This document shows, one piece after another, positions 1 through 8,754 of a stretch of 64,000 bases of DNA. The stretch comes from Micromonospora sp. H61 (GTDB taxonomy: Bacteria > Actinomycetota > Actinomycetes > Mycobacteriales > Micromonosporaceae), in contig NZ_JAGPXY010000015.1 of NCBI RefSeq assembly GCF_018070325.1, positions 44,854 through 108,853 on the forward strand, in the 5' to 3' direction. Under the pieces are notes generated by a model. That model was not told where the DNA came from, did not search any database, and saw nothing but the letters and a program-made list of their open reading frames with translations. Each line of letters starts with the position of its first letter. Positions within the stretch are counted from its first letter, which is position 1. The position numbers were made by a program, and so were the translations under genes.

Positions 1-1
1 C

Positions 2-304
2 CGTGCGCAGGGGCTGCGCGGCAAACCACACCCCGACACGTTCCTCGCCGGGGCCAGAGTGCTCGGCGTCGACCCGACACAGGCTGCCGTCTTCGAGGAC
101 GCGCTCTCCGGGGTGGCGGCCGGCCGCGCCGGCGGCTTCGGCTACGTGGTCGGCGTCGACCGCGTCGGGCAGGCCGACGAGTTGCTCGCCCACGGCGCCG
201 ACATCGTGGTGACGGACCTCGCCGACCTTCTCGACCGCGCGGACCCGCCGGTGCCGCACCGCACCGCGACCGACCCGCTCGCTGCCGAACGAGGCTCCGG
301 ATGA
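2..304 (+). CDS. HAD-family phosphatase, beta-phosphoglucomutase-like (3' end only)
   Basis: Only the last 100 codons are in the window; the start lies to the left. The visible part carries the late HAD motifs: a Lys in GKPHPDTF (motif III) and the acidic motif [15 protein letters not shown] (motif IV), followed by the usual C-terminal sheet. Family members dephosphorylate sugar phosphates or convert beta-glucose-1-phosphate to glucose-6-phosphate. The stop overlaps the ATG of the GH65 gene (ATGA), so the two are translationally coupled. The pair matches the Rv3400-Rv3401 arrangement of Mycobacterium tuberculosis, where a beta-phosphoglucomutase-like HAD precedes a GH65 enzyme. A role in processing the sugar phosphate released by the phosphorylase is inferred. 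Confidence 0.85.
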   Translation, partial: RAQGLRGKPHPDTFLAGARVLGVDPTQAAVFEDALSGVAAGRAGGFGYVVGVDRVGQADELLAHGADIVVTDLADLLDRADPPVPHRTATDPLAAERGSG

Positions 305-2673
305 TTCGGGAGCGCGCCTATCCGGTAGAGCCGTGGCACGTCCGGGAGACCCGGCTGGACATGGACGTGCTGGCCCAGTCGGAGTCGGTCTTCGCGCTCT
401 CCAACGGGCACGTCGGCCTGCGGGGCAACCTCGACGAGGGCGAACCGCACGGCCTGCCCGGCACCTACCTCAACTCGTTCTACGAACTGCGTCCGTTGCC
501 GTACGCGGAGGCGGGCTACGGCTTCCCCGAGTCCGGGCAGACCATCGTCAACGTCACCAACGGCAAACTGATCCGGCTGCTGGTCGACGACGAACCGCTC
601 GACGTGCGTTACGGCGAGCTGATCGCCCACGAGCGGATCCTCGACCTGCGGGCCGGCACGCTGCACCGGGAGCTGCACTGGCGCTCGCCCGCCGGTCGGG
701 AGGTAAAGGTCCGCAGCACCCGTCTCGTCTCGTTCACCCAGCGGTCCGTGGCCGCCATCAGCTACGAGGTGGAGGCCGTCGACGGCCCGCTGCGGCTGAT
801 CGTGCAGTCCGAGTTGGTGGCGAACGAGTCACTGCCCGCGCAGAGCAAGGACCCCCGGGTCGCGGCGGTGCTGGAGTCGCCGCTCCAGGCCGAGGAGGAG
901 CTGACCACCCCCGACGGCGGCCAGTTGATCCACCGCACCAAGGTCTCCGGTCTGCGGGTCGCCGCAGCCATGGAGCACGAGGTGCACGGCCCGGACCACA
1001 CCACGATCGAGTCCGAGGGATACCAGGACTGGGTACGTACCACCATCGCCTGCGTACTCCAGCCCGGCGAGAAGCTGCGGGTGATCAAGTACCTGACGTA
1101 CAGCTGGTCGAGTCGCCGGTCCCTGCCGGCGCTGCGCGACCAGGTCGGCGCGGCACTGGCCGGTGCCCGGCTCGACGGATGGGACGGGCTGCACCGGGAG
1201 CAGCGCAACTACCTCGACGCCTTCTGGGACGCCTCCGACGTGCTGGTCGAGGGCGACCCGGAGGTGCAGCAGGCGGTCCGGTTCGGGCTCTTCCACGTGT
1301 TGCAGGCCGGCGCGCGGGCCGAGCAGCGGCCGATCTCGGCGAAAGGGCTGACCGGCCCCGGTTACGACGGTCACGCCTTCTGGGACACCGAGATGTTCGT
1401 CCTGCCGGTGCTCACGTACACCCAGCCGAGCGCGGTGCGCAGCGCGTTGCAGTGGCGACACAGCACGCTGGACTCGGCGCGGGAACGCGCCGAGACGCTC
1501 AGCCTCCGGGGCGCCGCCTTCCCCTGGCGGACCATCGAAGGCCCGGAATCATCCGGTTACTGGCCGGCCGGGACGGCAGCCTTCCACATCGCCGCCGACA
1601 TCGCCGACGCCGTGCGCCGCTACGTGATGGTCACCGGGGACACCCAGTTGGAACGGGAGATCGGGCTGGAGCTGCTGGTGGAGACCGCCCGGCTGTGGCG
1701 CTCGATCGGCCACCACGACCGGCACGGGCAGTTCCACATCGATGGTGTCACCGGCCCGGACGAGTACACCGCAGTGAAGAACGACAACGTCTACACCAAC
1801 CTGATGGCGCAGCGGAACCTGCTCGCCGCCGCCGACGTGGTCATGCGCTACCGGGACGAGGCGTTCCACCTCGGCGTCACCGACGAGGAGGCCGCGAGCT
1901 GGCGGGACGCCGCCGCCTCCATGCACATCCCGTACGACGAGGAGCTCGAGGTCCACCAGCAGGTGGAGGACTTCACCCGGCTCCAGGAATGGGACTTCAC
2001 GCACACACCGGCGGAAAAGTACCCGTTGCTGCTGCACTACCCGTACTTCGAGCTGTACCGCAAGCAGGTGGTGAAACAGGCCGACCTCGTCCTCGCCATG
2101 CACTGGCGGGGGGACGCCTTCACCCCAGAGGAGAAGGTACGCAACTTCCTCTACTACGAGCGCCGCACCGTCCGTGACTCGTCATTGTCGGCGTGCACCC
2201 AGTCCGTGCTCGCCGCCGAGGTGGGCCACCCCGAACTCGCGCACACCTACCTGCGTGAGGCCGCGCTGATGGACTTGCACGACCTCAACGAGAACACCCG
2301 CGACGGCGTACACATGGCGTCGTTGGCCGGCGCGTGGCTCGCACTGGTCGGCGGGTTCGGCGGTCTACGGGACCACGACGGCCAGCTGTCCTTCGCCCCC
2401 CGGCTCTCCAGCCGACTCAGCCGGTTGGAGTTCTCACTCCAGTGGCGGGGGTTGGCGCTGCGGGTGGATGTCCGGCCGCACCAGACGACGTACTCGCTGC
2501 GCCACGGCGGTCCGGACGACGCGGTGGAGTTGCGCCACCACGACCAGATGCTGCGGGTGACCTGCGACGAGCCGGTGACGGTGCCGGTGCCGCCGGCCGA
2601 ACCGTCCGGCCCGCCGCCCGAGCAGCCACCGGGCCGGTCTCCGCTGCTGCGGTTGCCCGAACGCGAACAGTGA
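301..2673 (+). CDS. Glycoside hydrolase family 65 protein (disaccharide phosphorylase)
   Basis: A 790-residue protein, the usual length of GH65 trehalose, maltose or kojibiose phosphorylases. The N-terminal beta-sandwich (about 1-280) is followed by the (alpha/alpha)6 barrel. Visible signatures are [13 protein letters not shown] near residue 357, the loop VTGPDEY in which Glu488 is the expected general acid, KQADLVLAM, and [14 protein letters not shown] near the end. Enzymes of this family split alpha-linked disaccharides with phosphate, giving beta-glucose-1-phosphate and glucose, which fits the coupled HAD gene upstream. The linkage preference cannot be read from the sequence. The tail after residue 760 is Pro-rich and probably disordered. 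A strong hairpin follows directly. Confidence 0.93.
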   Translation: MIRERAYPVEPWHVRETRLDMDVLAQSESVFALSNGHVGLRGNLDEGEPHGLPGTYLNSFYELRPLPYAEAGYGFPESGQTIVNVTNGKLIRLLVDDEPLDVRYGELIAHERILDLRAGTLHRELHWRSPAGREVKVRSTRLVSFTQRSVAAISYEVEAVDGPLRLIVQSELVANESLPAQSKDPRVAAVLESPLQAEEELTTPDGGQLIHRTKVSGLRVAAAMEHEVHGPDHTTIESEGYQDWVRTTIACVLQPGEKLRVIKYLTYSWSSRRSLPALRDQVGAALAGARLDGWDGLHREQRNYLDAFWDASDVLVEGDPEVQQAVRFGLFHVLQAGARAEQRPISAKGLTGPGYDGHAFWDTEMFVLPVLTYTQPSAVRSALQWRHSTLDSARERAETLSLRGAAFPWRTIEGPESSGYWPAGTAAFHIAADIADAVRRYVMVTGDTQLEREIGLELLVETARLWRSIGHHDRHGQFHIDGVTGPDEYTAVKNDNVYTNLMAQRNLLAAADVVMRYRDEAFHLGVTDEEAASWRDAAASMHIPYDEELEVHQQVEDFTRLQEWDFTHTPAEKYPLLLHYPYFELYRKQVVKQADLVLAMHWRGDAFTPEEKVRNFLYYERRTVRDSSLSACTQSVLAAEVGHPELAHTYLREAALMDLHDLNENTRDGVHMASLAGAWLALVGGFGGLRDHDGQLSFAPRLSSRLSRLEFSLQWRGLALRVDVRPHQTTYSLRHGGPDDAVELRHHDQMLRVTCDEPVTVPVPPAEPSGPPPEQPPGRSPLLRLPEREQ

Positions 2674-2680
2674 CGGGCGG

Positions 2681-2708
2681 GGCGGGGCGGGAAGACTCCC
2701 GCCCCGCC
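2681..2708 (+). terminator. GC-rich hairpin after the GH65 gene
   Basis: Twelve-base arms at 2681-2692 and 2697-2708 pair perfectly around a 4-base loop, 8 bases after the GH65 stop codon. There is no U-tract, as is common in actinomycetes. It also lies downstream of the small minus-strand gene ending at 2751, so it may serve both directions. Confidence 0.75.
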
Positions 2709-2718
2709 CGCCCGCGCT

Positions 2719-2767
2719 GTTGCTCAGACCGGCTCGCCGGCCAAGGTTGTTCAGACCGGCTCGCCGG
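2719..2767. repeat. Direct repeat, two 22-bp copies at the end of a small gene
   Basis: Copies at 2719-2740 and 2746-2767 differ at one position (GTTGCTCAG versus GTTGTTCAG, then both ACCGGCTCGCCGG). The second copy contains the last codons and stop (2751-2753) of the minus-strand gene, so the first copy looks like a duplicated gene tail lying beyond the stop. Confidence 0.8.
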
Positions 2768-2945
2768 TCGACGGACGCCCGATGGCGTCCCGGGGCGCCG
2801 CCGCCTTCGGGTCGTCGGGCAGCCGGGCCGAAGCGGCCTGGTCTCCGAAATCCTGGTCCCCGACGTCCTGGTTACGCTCGGCGTCCTGTTCACGCTGGGT
2901 TCGCTCGGTCAGCTGCTGCTGCCGGGAAATCTGCTGCTTGGCCAT
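2751..2945 (-). CDS. Small hydrophilic Gln-rich hypothetical protein
   Basis: A 64-residue acidic and polar protein that begins MAKQQISRQQQLTERTQ and has no cysteine, signal or membrane segment. I chose the ATG at 2945 because GAGGA sits just upstream; an upstream start would add 28 Arg/Ala-rich residues that look like non-coding translation. The composition suggests a disordered or helical protein. I do not recognise a family. It is transcribed towards the GH65 gene. Confidence 0.55.
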   Translation of the reverse strand: MAKQQISRQQQLTERTQREQDAERNQDVGDQDFGDQAASARLPDDPKAAAPRDAIGRPSTGEPV

Positions 2946-3136
2946 GGCGATCCTCGCGATCCGTCGGGGCGCGGCTGCGCCGACACGGTCTGCGGTCGCT
3001 CGTCGCGTACCCGACGCCCCAGCGGGCAAACGCGGCCCGGCGGCGGGCCCACGGCCCGGGGTGACGTCGTCGCGGCGGGCGTGCCCGGCGGCGGGCGGGG
3101 TACCCGGACCACCGGCGAGTACGCGGAGGTGGGGGC

Positions 3137-3787
3137 ATGGACGAGCAGCGCAGCGTGACCATTCCGATCGGGGACGCTCAACTCTCCGCCGACCTGACGC
3201 TGCCCGCCCAGCCGGTCGGCGTGGTGCTGTTCGCGCACGGCAGCGGCAGTTCCCGGCACAGCCCGCGCAACGTGGCGGTGGCCCGGACGCTGAACGGCCG
3301 TGGGCTCGGCACGGTCCTGGCGGACCTGCTCACCCCGGCCGAGGACGAGGTGGACGCGCGAACAGCCGAACTGCGCTTCGACATCGGGCTGCTGGCCAGC
3401 CGACTGGCCGGGATCGTCGACTGGCTGGCCGTCGAGCGTCCCGCCGGCGATGTGCCGATCGGTCTTTTCGGGGCCAGCACGGGTGCTGCCGCTGCTCTGG
3501 TCGCGGCGTCGTCCCGCGCCGATCGGGTGGCCGCCGTGGTCAGCCGGGGTGGTCGGCCGGACCTGGCCGGGAACGCGCTGGCCCAGGTGCGTACCCCGAC
3601 GTTGCTCCTGGTCGGCGGGCTCGACGAAGAGGTGATCACGCTCAACGAGCGGGCGCTGGCCGAGTTGGGGGAGGTCGGCGAGCTGCGGGTGATCCCCGGC
3701 GCCACCCATCTCTTCGAGGAGCCCGGCACCCTTGAGCAGGTCGCCGATCAGGCTGGCACCTGGTTCACCACGCACCTCGGTCGGTGA
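3137..3787 (+). CDS. Alpha/beta hydrolase, dienelactone-hydrolase type
   Basis: A 216-residue single-domain alpha/beta hydrolase. The oxyanion-hole strand reads LFAHGSGSSR (31-40), the nucleophile elbow GASTG puts Ser114 at the active site, Asp163 lies in VGGLDEE, and His191 in GATHLF completes the triad. No signal peptide is present, so it should be cytosolic. The substrate is unknown; ester or phosphoribosyltransferase-associated hydrolases have this layout. GGAGGTGGGGGC gives a clear ribosome site before the ATG. Its stop codon abuts that of the convergent permease gene: TGATCA at 3785-3790 contains both stops, so no terminator fits between them. Confidence 0.88.
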   Translation: MDEQRSVTIPIGDAQLSADLTLPAQPVGVVLFAHGSGSSRHSPRNVAVARTLNGRGLGTVLADLLTPAEDEVDARTAELRFDIGLLASRLAGIVDWLAVERPAGDVPIGLFGASTGAAAALVAASSRADRVAAVVSRGGRPDLAGNALAQVRTPTLLLVGGLDEEVITLNERALAELGEVGELRVIPGATHLFEEPGTLEQVADQAGTWFTTHLGR

Positions 3788-4888
3788 TCAGTCCGAGGGC
3801 AGGAGAGCCGAGGTCGAGCGGCGTTGTTGGACGGTGTCGATGACGCGCCAGAGGACCGCGGTGATCGGGACGCTGACGAAGGCGCCAGCGATGCCCGCGA
3901 TCAACGTGCCCGCGGTGACCGCCACCAGGATCACCGCCGGATGCAGTCGGACCTGCCGCTTCATGACCAGCGGCTCCAACAGGTTGCCCTCGATCTGCTG
4001 CACGGCGATCACCGCCGCGAGGGTGAGCAGCGCGGTGGTGGGACCGTTCGCGGCCAGCGCCACCAGCACCGCCACCGCACCGGCCACCGTCGCCCCGATG
4101 ATCGGCACGAACCCGCCGAGGAACGTGATCAACGCCAGCGGCAGGGCGAGTGGCACCCGCAGCACCACGAGAGCAAGCCCGATGCCCAGCGCGTCGATCG
4201 CGGCGATGAGCATGGTGCCCCGGCTGTACGCACCCAACGTCTGCCAACCGGCCCGGCCGGCCTCGGCCAGCACGGGTTGGTTCGGGCCGGACACCCGGGA
4301 CAGCACCCAGTGCCACATGGACCGGCCGTCCTTGAGCAGGAAGAAGAGCAGCACCAGAGCCAGCAGCGCGGAGCCGAAGACCTCGGTGGCGGTCCGGGCG
4401 CCGGCCACCGGGTCCGGTGAGGTGCCACTGAGCCCCTCCCGGGCCTGGTCGACCAGCCGGTCCAGCTGTGCCTCGCTGACCGGCAGGGTGGACGTCACGA
4501 AGTCCCGGCTGCGTTCGACCCCCTGCGTCAACTCCTGGCTGAGCTGATCGAACTGGCTGGCGGTCAGGTTCCACACCAGGGCGCCGACGCCGACCAGGAT
4601 GCCGAGCAGCAGCAGTACCGTGCAGAGCGCTGCCAGCGCCGCCGGCAGGCGCAACCGGCGCAGCAGCAGCAGGACCGGATCGAGCAGCGCGGTGAGGAAG
4701 ATGGTGGCGGCCAGCGCGATGGCCAGCGGCGCCAACAGCACGGCGATCCGGCCGAGCAGGTAGAGCCCCGCGGCGATCACCACCAGGCAGGCGCTCCACA
4801 ACACAGCGGTCCGGACCAGCCACGGCAGCGCCGCCCAGGTCTGGCGCGGCCCGGGGCCGCCTGTCGGTCCGGGTTCCTCTGCGGGCAT
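3788..4888 (-). CDS. AI-2E family transporter (permease)
   Basis: A 366-residue integral membrane protein with the AI-2E family layout: hydrophobic helices at about 28-90, a central soluble region (about 115-170, FDQLSQELTQGVERSR and so on), then a block of helices with the conserved GGFVPIIGATVAGA stretch near 265. The family includes TqsA and many permeases of unknown cargo, some acting as ion antiporters, so the name does not prove autoinducer transport. The start is supported by GAGGAGGACC before the ATG at 4888. It is transcribed alone. Confidence 0.9.
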   Translation of the reverse strand: MPAEEPGPTGGPGPRQTWAALPWLVRTAVLWSACLVVIAAGLYLLGRIAVLLAPLAIALAATIFLTALLDPVLLLLRRLRLPAALAALCTVLLLLGILVGVGALVWNLTASQFDQLSQELTQGVERSRDFVTSTLPVSEAQLDRLVDQAREGLSGTSPDPVAGARTATEVFGSALLALVLLFFLLKDGRSMWHWVLSRVSGPNQPVLAEAGRAGWQTLGAYSRGTMLIAAIDALGIGLALVVLRVPLALPLALITFLGGFVPIIGATVAGAVAVLVALAANGPTTALLTLAAVIAVQQIEGNLLEPLVMKRQVRLHPAVILVAVTAGTLIAGIAGAFVSVPITAVLWRVIDTVQQRRSTSALLPSD

Positions 4889-5089
4889 GTCGGTCCTCCT
4901 CGATGTCGACGAGGTCGGTACCCGGTCAGTCGTGCCCCGACACCCGAATCGCTGGCCGTCGCCCGCGCGGATCGTATGTCGGCCGGAGTGACGTGGGTGG
5001 GTGTTCGCGAATCACGTCCGGAGCGGCGGCGTTTGCGTGGTCCGGCCGAGGGAACGCGAAGGGGACGGACCGGACTGAGGAGGAACGCC

Positions 5090-5272
5090 GTGGGTGACTT
5101 CATGGACAAGGCCAAGGACTTCACGGACAAGCATGACAAGCAGGTCGACCAGGGTGCGGAGAAGGCCGGCGACATGGCCGACAAGCGCACCGGCGGCAAG
5201 TACGGCGATCAGATCGACAAGGGCGTGGACCAGGCCCAGGCGCGCACCGGTGAGGGCGACCAGGTCCGCTGA
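5090..5272 (+). CDS. Short antitoxin-like protein (MT0933/Rv0909 family)
   Basis: A 60-residue charged protein with the pattern MDKAKDFTDKHDKQVDQG and a repeat-like second half (GGKYGDQIDKGVDQAQ), typical of the MT0933-like antitoxin family. The GTG at 5090 is chosen because GAGGAGGAA lies 6 bases upstream; the ATG at 5102 is too far from it. No toxin gene is next to it on either side, so in this locus it is an orphan, and many actinomycete members of the family may have a general stress role instead. A hairpin follows at 5285. Confidence 0.8.
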   Translation: MGDFMDKAKDFTDKHDKQVDQGAEKAGDMADKRTGGKYGDQIDKGVDQAQARTGEGDQVR

Positions 5273-5284
5273 CCCGCCGCGCTC

Positions 5285-5318
5285 CTCCCGGGCCGCCGAG
5301 CCGTCGGCGACCCGGGAG
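5285..5318. terminator. Hairpin between convergent genes
   Basis: CTCCCGGG at 5285-5292 pairs with CCCGGGAG at 5311-5318, and an inner stem CGCCGA/TCGGCG extends it. It separates the antitoxin-like gene from the convergent hemerythrin gene and can stop both. Confidence 0.7.
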
Positions 5319-5342
5319 TGCCGGGTCCGGGTGACGCGGGGG

Positions 5343-5948
5343 TCAGCGCTGTTGCTTGTCGCGTAGCTCGTCCATCGACGTGAGCCGGCCGCTCAACGCG
5401 TCGCGCAACCGGTCGACCAGACCGAGGCCGGGGGCGAGCAGCTTGTTCGCCGGCGGGCGCTCCGGGCTCCCGGGATGTGGCCGGGTCGGCCCGATCTCCT
5501 TGATCGCCGTCACCCGGGCAGCGATCTCGACCAGCTCCTCGCGGGCCGTCGCGGCGCGCAGCCGGGGAAAGAGCTCCTTCTCCTCGTCCGCCACGTGGAG
5601 TCGGACGGTGCTGGTCAGTTGGGCGAGCAGCTCGTCGAAGCGGGGGTCGGACGGGTCGACGGACTCCAACTCCTTCATGGTCCGCTCGGCGTCAGCGTGC
5701 TCCGCGATCTCCCGGTCGGCGATCTCGTTGCCGTCGGGCAGCACCTTCCGGGCGACCGGATACACGTACGCCTCCTCGGCCGCCGAGTGGCGGACGAGTT
5801 CGGCGATCACCACGTCGGCGAGGCGCCGGCGGTGCTCGGGGGTGCCCTGTCGGGTCCCCAACTCGACGAGCACCGCCTCGATCTCACGATGATCGGAGAC
5901 CAGGACGTCGACGGCATCGTGGTCGTCGGTGGTCGATGGATTGGTCAT
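5343..5948 (-). CDS. Hemerythrin-like HHE domain protein
   Basis: A 201-residue soluble protein with a four-helix hemerythrin domain in the first 135 residues. The di-iron ligands are visible as His20 (SDHREIE), His54 and Glu58 (RHSAAEE), His84 (EHADAE), and His118 with Glu122 (HVADEEKELFP). Such proteins bind O2 or sense redox state or iron; Mycobacterium homologues affect oxidative and nitrosative stress responses. The tail (150-201) is Pro-rich and then helical. The ATG at 5948 is used. A 13-base match to the csoR/copZ operator lies 50 bases upstream. Confidence 0.9.
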   Translation of the reverse strand: MTNPSTTDDHDAVDVLVSDHREIEAVLVELGTRQGTPEHRRRLADVVIAELVRHSAAEEAYVYPVARKVLPDGNEIADREIAEHADAERTMKELESVDPSDPRFDELLAQLTSTVRLHVADEEKELFPRLRAATAREELVEIAARVTAIKEIGPTRPHPGSPERPPANKLLAPGLGLVDRLRDALSGRLTSMDELRDKQQR

Positions 5949-5997
5949 GTCACGGCCCCTTACCGGTTGCGGATCGGTGGGAGGTGTGTGGCTCTGG

Positions 5998-6012
5998 TAC
6001 CCCCACGGGGCT
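5998..6012. promoter_or_regulatory. Possible CsoR-like half operator
   Basis: TACCCCCACGGGG at 5998-6010 is identical to 13 of the 15 bases of the second csoR/copZ operator (28318-28332); the last two bases differ (CT instead of TA), so the right half of the palindrome is damaged. It lies between the divergent hemerythrin and FUSC genes. Chance similarity in GC-rich DNA is possible. Confidence 0.3.
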
Positions 6013-6119
6013 GCGCCAACCTACGGTTGACGATGCGTCCGACGGTGTCGATGGTGCTCGCGGTGGCGGTGGTGCCCGGCCGCCGCGATTGCCCTGCCGC
6101 CGCCGGGGTAACCGCCTCC

Positions 6120-7436
6120 ATGGCCGACGACCGCCCAACCGCCGACCGCGATCAGTCGCGGTTCGACGAGACCGCCGAGCGGACGGTCCGGCGGGTGCGG
6201 CACCGTGGTGGGCAGGCCGGCCGGGTCCGGGCCCGGCAGTGGGAGGTCACCCTGGTGATCTCCATCCAGGCCGGGCTGGCCGCGGCCATCGCCGCCCTGC
6301 TCGCCAAGAACCTGCTCGGCCCCGGATCGCACGTCTTCGCTCCCGCCGCCGCCGTCGGTACGATCGCCACCGCCATCGGGCAGCGGGCCCGCCGGACCTT
6401 CGAGCTGTTGGGCGGCGTGGCCCTGGGCATCGTCATCGGGGACACGCTGCGATTCCTGCTCGGCTCGGGCCCGTGGCAGACGGGCGTGGTGGTCGCGCTG
6501 GCCATCGCCGCCGCGTTGCTGGTGGCGGGGAAGGGCGGTCCGCTTGTCGGTCAGGCCGGCGGTACCGCCGTGCTGATCGCCACGCTGGCCCCAATGGAGC
6601 ATGGCCTGGAGGTGCCCCGGATCTTCGACGCGCTCGTCGGTGGGGCGGTCGGCCTGGTGGTGGTCGCGCTCCTGTTGCCGATCAACCCGATGCGGGTGCT
6701 GGACCGCGCCGCGGCACCGATCTTCACGATCCTCTGTGAGCAGCTCGCCGAGCTGGCGCGGGCGCTGCGCGAGCGTGACGGCGCCGGGACCCTGGGCGTC
6801 CTGGAGCGGCTCCGCGGCACCGACGACGACCTGGGCCGGTTGCACGATGCGCTCAGCGGCGCCGAGGAGGTGGTGACGATCGCCCCGGTGCGCTGGCACC
6901 GTCGGCAGCAGTACCACCGTTACGCCCGCAGCGCGGGTCACCTGGAGCGGCTGCTGCTGGACACCCGCGCCATGGCCCGCTGGTCGACCACCGCGTTGCA
7001 GTACGACGAGCCGATTCCGCCGGAGCTGCCGGATGCGATGGCCCGGTTGGGTCAGGCGGTGGCGGAGATGCGGGTGGAGTGCAGGGTCGGTGACGACCCC
7101 CGACGCACCCGCCAGTTGATCGAGGAGTGCGCAGAGTTGGCCGGGCGGGCCTCCGCGACCGGCGTCAAGCCGTTCGGCGAATCCCTCGTCACCGGACTGC
7201 GTACCGCGGCCAGCGACCTGCTCCGGGCCGCCGGTTCCGAACCCGAGGACGCCAACCGCATCGTGCGCCGGGCGGCCGGAGCCGGCGAGGCGGAGATCCA
7301 CCCGCCGCTCCGCCGACAACTGCACCGGGCCCGACCGACGCGGGCCGCCCGAGCCCGTCGACGCGCGCACCTCGCCGCCCGGGCCCGTGACGACGGACGG
7401 GCCGGCCTCCCCGCACGGGAGAGGCCGGCCCGGTGA
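6120..7436 (+). CDS. FUSC-family membrane protein (aromatic acid exporter-like)
   Basis: About 438 residues from the ATG at 6120. After a charged N-terminus comes a block of about six helices (residues 42-185: LVISIQAGLAAAIAALL, FELLGGVALGIVIGD, VVVALAIAAALLVAG, ALVGGAVGLVVVALLL), followed by a long cytosolic helical domain and a very Arg-rich tail. This one-block layout fits the ArAE/FUSC family, which exports aromatic acids or unknown small compounds. The start is uncertain: an in-frame ATG at 6033 would add 29 residues, and neither has a strong ribosome site. A hairpin overlaps the last codons. Confidence 0.8.
   Translation: MADDRPTADRDQSRFDETAERTVRRVRHRGGQAGRVRARQWEVTLVISIQAGLAAAIAALLAKNLLGPGSHVFAPAAAVGTIATAIGQRARRTFELLGGVALGIVIGDTLRFLLGSGPWQTGVVVALAIAAALLVAGKGGPLVGQAGGTAVLIATLAPMEHGLEVPRIFDALVGGAVGLVVVALLLPINPMRVLDRAAAPIFTILCEQLAELARALRERDGAGTLGVLERLRGTDDDLGRLHDALSGAEEVVTIAPVRWHRRQQYHRYARSAGHLERLLLDTRAMARWSTTALQYDEPIPPELPDAMARLGQAVAEMRVECRVGDDPRRTRQLIEECAELAGRASATGVKPFGESLVTGLRTAASDLLRAAGSEPEDANRIVRRAAGAGEAEIHPPLRRQLHRARPTRAARARRRAHLAARARDDGRAGLPARERPAR
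7399..7431 (+). terminator. Hairpin overlapping the 3' end of the FUSC gene
   Basis: GGGCCGGCCTC at 7399-7409 pairs with GAGGCCGGCCC at 7421-7431. It is inside the last codons of the FUSC gene and 16 bases from the stop of the convergent peptidase gene, so it probably terminates both. Confidence 0.65.
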
Positions 7437-7446
7437 ACCGTCATGC

Positions 7447-8091
7447 TCAGGAGGAGTAGCCGCGCTCGGCGATCCAGTTGGCGACCTTCGGCAGGCTCAT
7501 CCAGTACTCACCCAACGCCGGGTCGGCCGGGTCGGCGACCCGGATCATGTCACCACCGTCGCGGTAGCCGACGAGGGTCAGGTAGTGGCCACCCTCGTAC
7601 GAGTGCGGGTTGCCGTCGGTGTCCACTGTCGTGCCCTTGATGTTGGCCACCACCGGGCGACCGGCGTCCACAGCGGCCAGCACGTCACGGCGCAGCTGCT
7701 CGACCTGGTCGGGACGGGCCACCGAATCACGGATCTCGGTGGTCCGGTACTTGCCACCGGTCAACTCGTTCAGCACCCGGGTGGTGTCCAGTGCCGAGGG
7801 GGTACCCGCCTCGGTGGTGCCGAGCAGCCGGGCCACCTCGTCCTGGGAGAGTGCCTTGCCCTGGGCGGACAACGCGATCCGGGTCGCCGCCGGGCCGCAG
7901 TAGTAGAAGTTCGGCTGGGCCTGGTAGTCGACGCCGAGGATCCGCTCGGCGTGCCGGTCGGTCTGGCTCGACGAGGCCGGGGCGGCCTGAGCCGGGGCGG
8001 CCTGCGCGGCCACCGCCGGGCCGAGGGCGCAACCGCCGGCGACCAGCAGGCCGACGACGGACAGACCGCTCTTCTGGACGATCGGGTTCAT
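7447..8091 (-). CDS. Secreted C39-like cysteine peptidase
   Basis: A 214-residue exported protein. Residues 1 to about 38 form a Sec signal with a hydrophobic core (LSVVGLLVAGGCALG) and Ala-rich cleavage region. The mature part has the peptidase C39-like layout: Cys65 in FYYCGPAATRIAL, His169 in GGHYLTLVGYRD and Asp187 in RVADPAD form the papain-like triad. Family members act outside the cell, some on peptides or cell wall; the target is unknown. The ATG at 8091 is preceded by GGAGAC at a good distance. It is not next to an ABC transporter, so bacteriocin processing is not suggested. Confidence 0.87.
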   Translation of the reverse strand: MNPIVQKSGLSVVGLLVAGGCALGPAVAAQAAPAQAAPASSSQTDRHAERILGVDYQAQPNFYYCGPAATRIALSAQGKALSQDEVARLLGTTEAGTPSALDTTRVLNELTGGKYRTTEIRDSVARPDQVEQLRRDVLAAVDAGRPVVANIKGTTVDTDGNPHSYEGGHYLTLVGYRDGGDMIRVADPADPALGEYWMSLPKVANWIAERGYSS

Positions 8092-8315
8092 GGTCGAGTC
8101 TCCGTTCGGGGGGTTGGCGCCTCCGGCCAGCGGAGGGCGGCAGCACCGGGAATGGCGCTCGGCGCAACACGGGGGCCGACCATCGGTGGTCTCGGCCCTG
8201 GGCGTACCGAGGGCGTAACCGCTCTGCTCCACGGAGAATTCCGCCGGCTGCGCGCACCGGCGTCGCGCGGCATCCCTGCCCGACCCGAACCGGTCATCGG
8301 GGACACACTGTCAGC

Positions 8316-8723
8316 TCAGAGGCTGCCCAACAGCCTGGTCACGGTGATCTCGATGACCACCCGCTCCGGATTCGGGCGGGGTGTCCGATACCGCTCGGCG
8401 TACCGCCGCTCCGCCTCCGCCACGGCGGCCGGATCTGACCGCAGCACCGCGCGACCCTCGATGGTCAACCAGCGGCGGCCATCCACGTGGCAGACGGCCA
8501 CCGCCGCGCCCGCCGCGCCGGCCGCCGCCACCTGACGGGCCTTTCGGGAGGCGCCGGAGGTGATGACGCGGGCCAGGCCGGCCGCCGGGTCCAGAGTCAC
8601 CCCGACCGGTACGACGTGCGGGGTGCCGTCCGCCCGAAGGGTGGTCAGCGTCGCCAGGTGCCGTTCGGCGCAGAAGGCGACAACCCGCTCATCGTGCAGG
8701 TCAAACCGATGATCGCCCGTCAT
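8316..8723 (-). CDS. PPOX-class flavin/F420-dependent oxidoreductase
   Basis: A 135-residue split-barrel protein of the pyridoxamine-phosphate-oxidase-like superfamily. The N-terminus ([29 protein letters not shown]) and the strand [10 protein letters not shown] are typical of the small actinobacterial F420-dependent PPOX group (TIGR03618-like). These proteins reduce or oxidise small molecules with F420 or FMN; the substrate is not predictable. The C-terminal motif [16 protein letters not shown] is also characteristic. It starts at the ATG at 8723. The 224-base gap to the peptidase gene contains only that gene's promoter region and a weak hairpin. Confidence 0.87.
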   Translation of the reverse strand: MTGDHRFDLHDERVVAFCAERHLATLTTLRADGTPHVVPVGVTLDPAAGLARVITSGASRKARQVAAAGAAGAAVAVCHVDGRRWLTIEGRAVLRSDPAAVAEAERRYAERYRTPRPNPERVVIEITVTRLLGSL

Positions 8724-8754
8724 GCCCGTCCCCTGTCCGCCGAACCGACCCCGA

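Noticed and set aside
5090..5272. Toxin-antitoxin pair at the MT0933-like gene
   Set aside because: No toxin-like frame exists on either side; the neighbours are a permease and a hemerythrin gene.
8092..8315. A second c-di-AMP riboswitch before the C39-like peptidase
   Set aside because: The leader has a GGCCGA/TCGGCC hairpin and a CCCCGAAC-like run but lacks the GGGGTGAATCC and GTCAGCTAACC elements.
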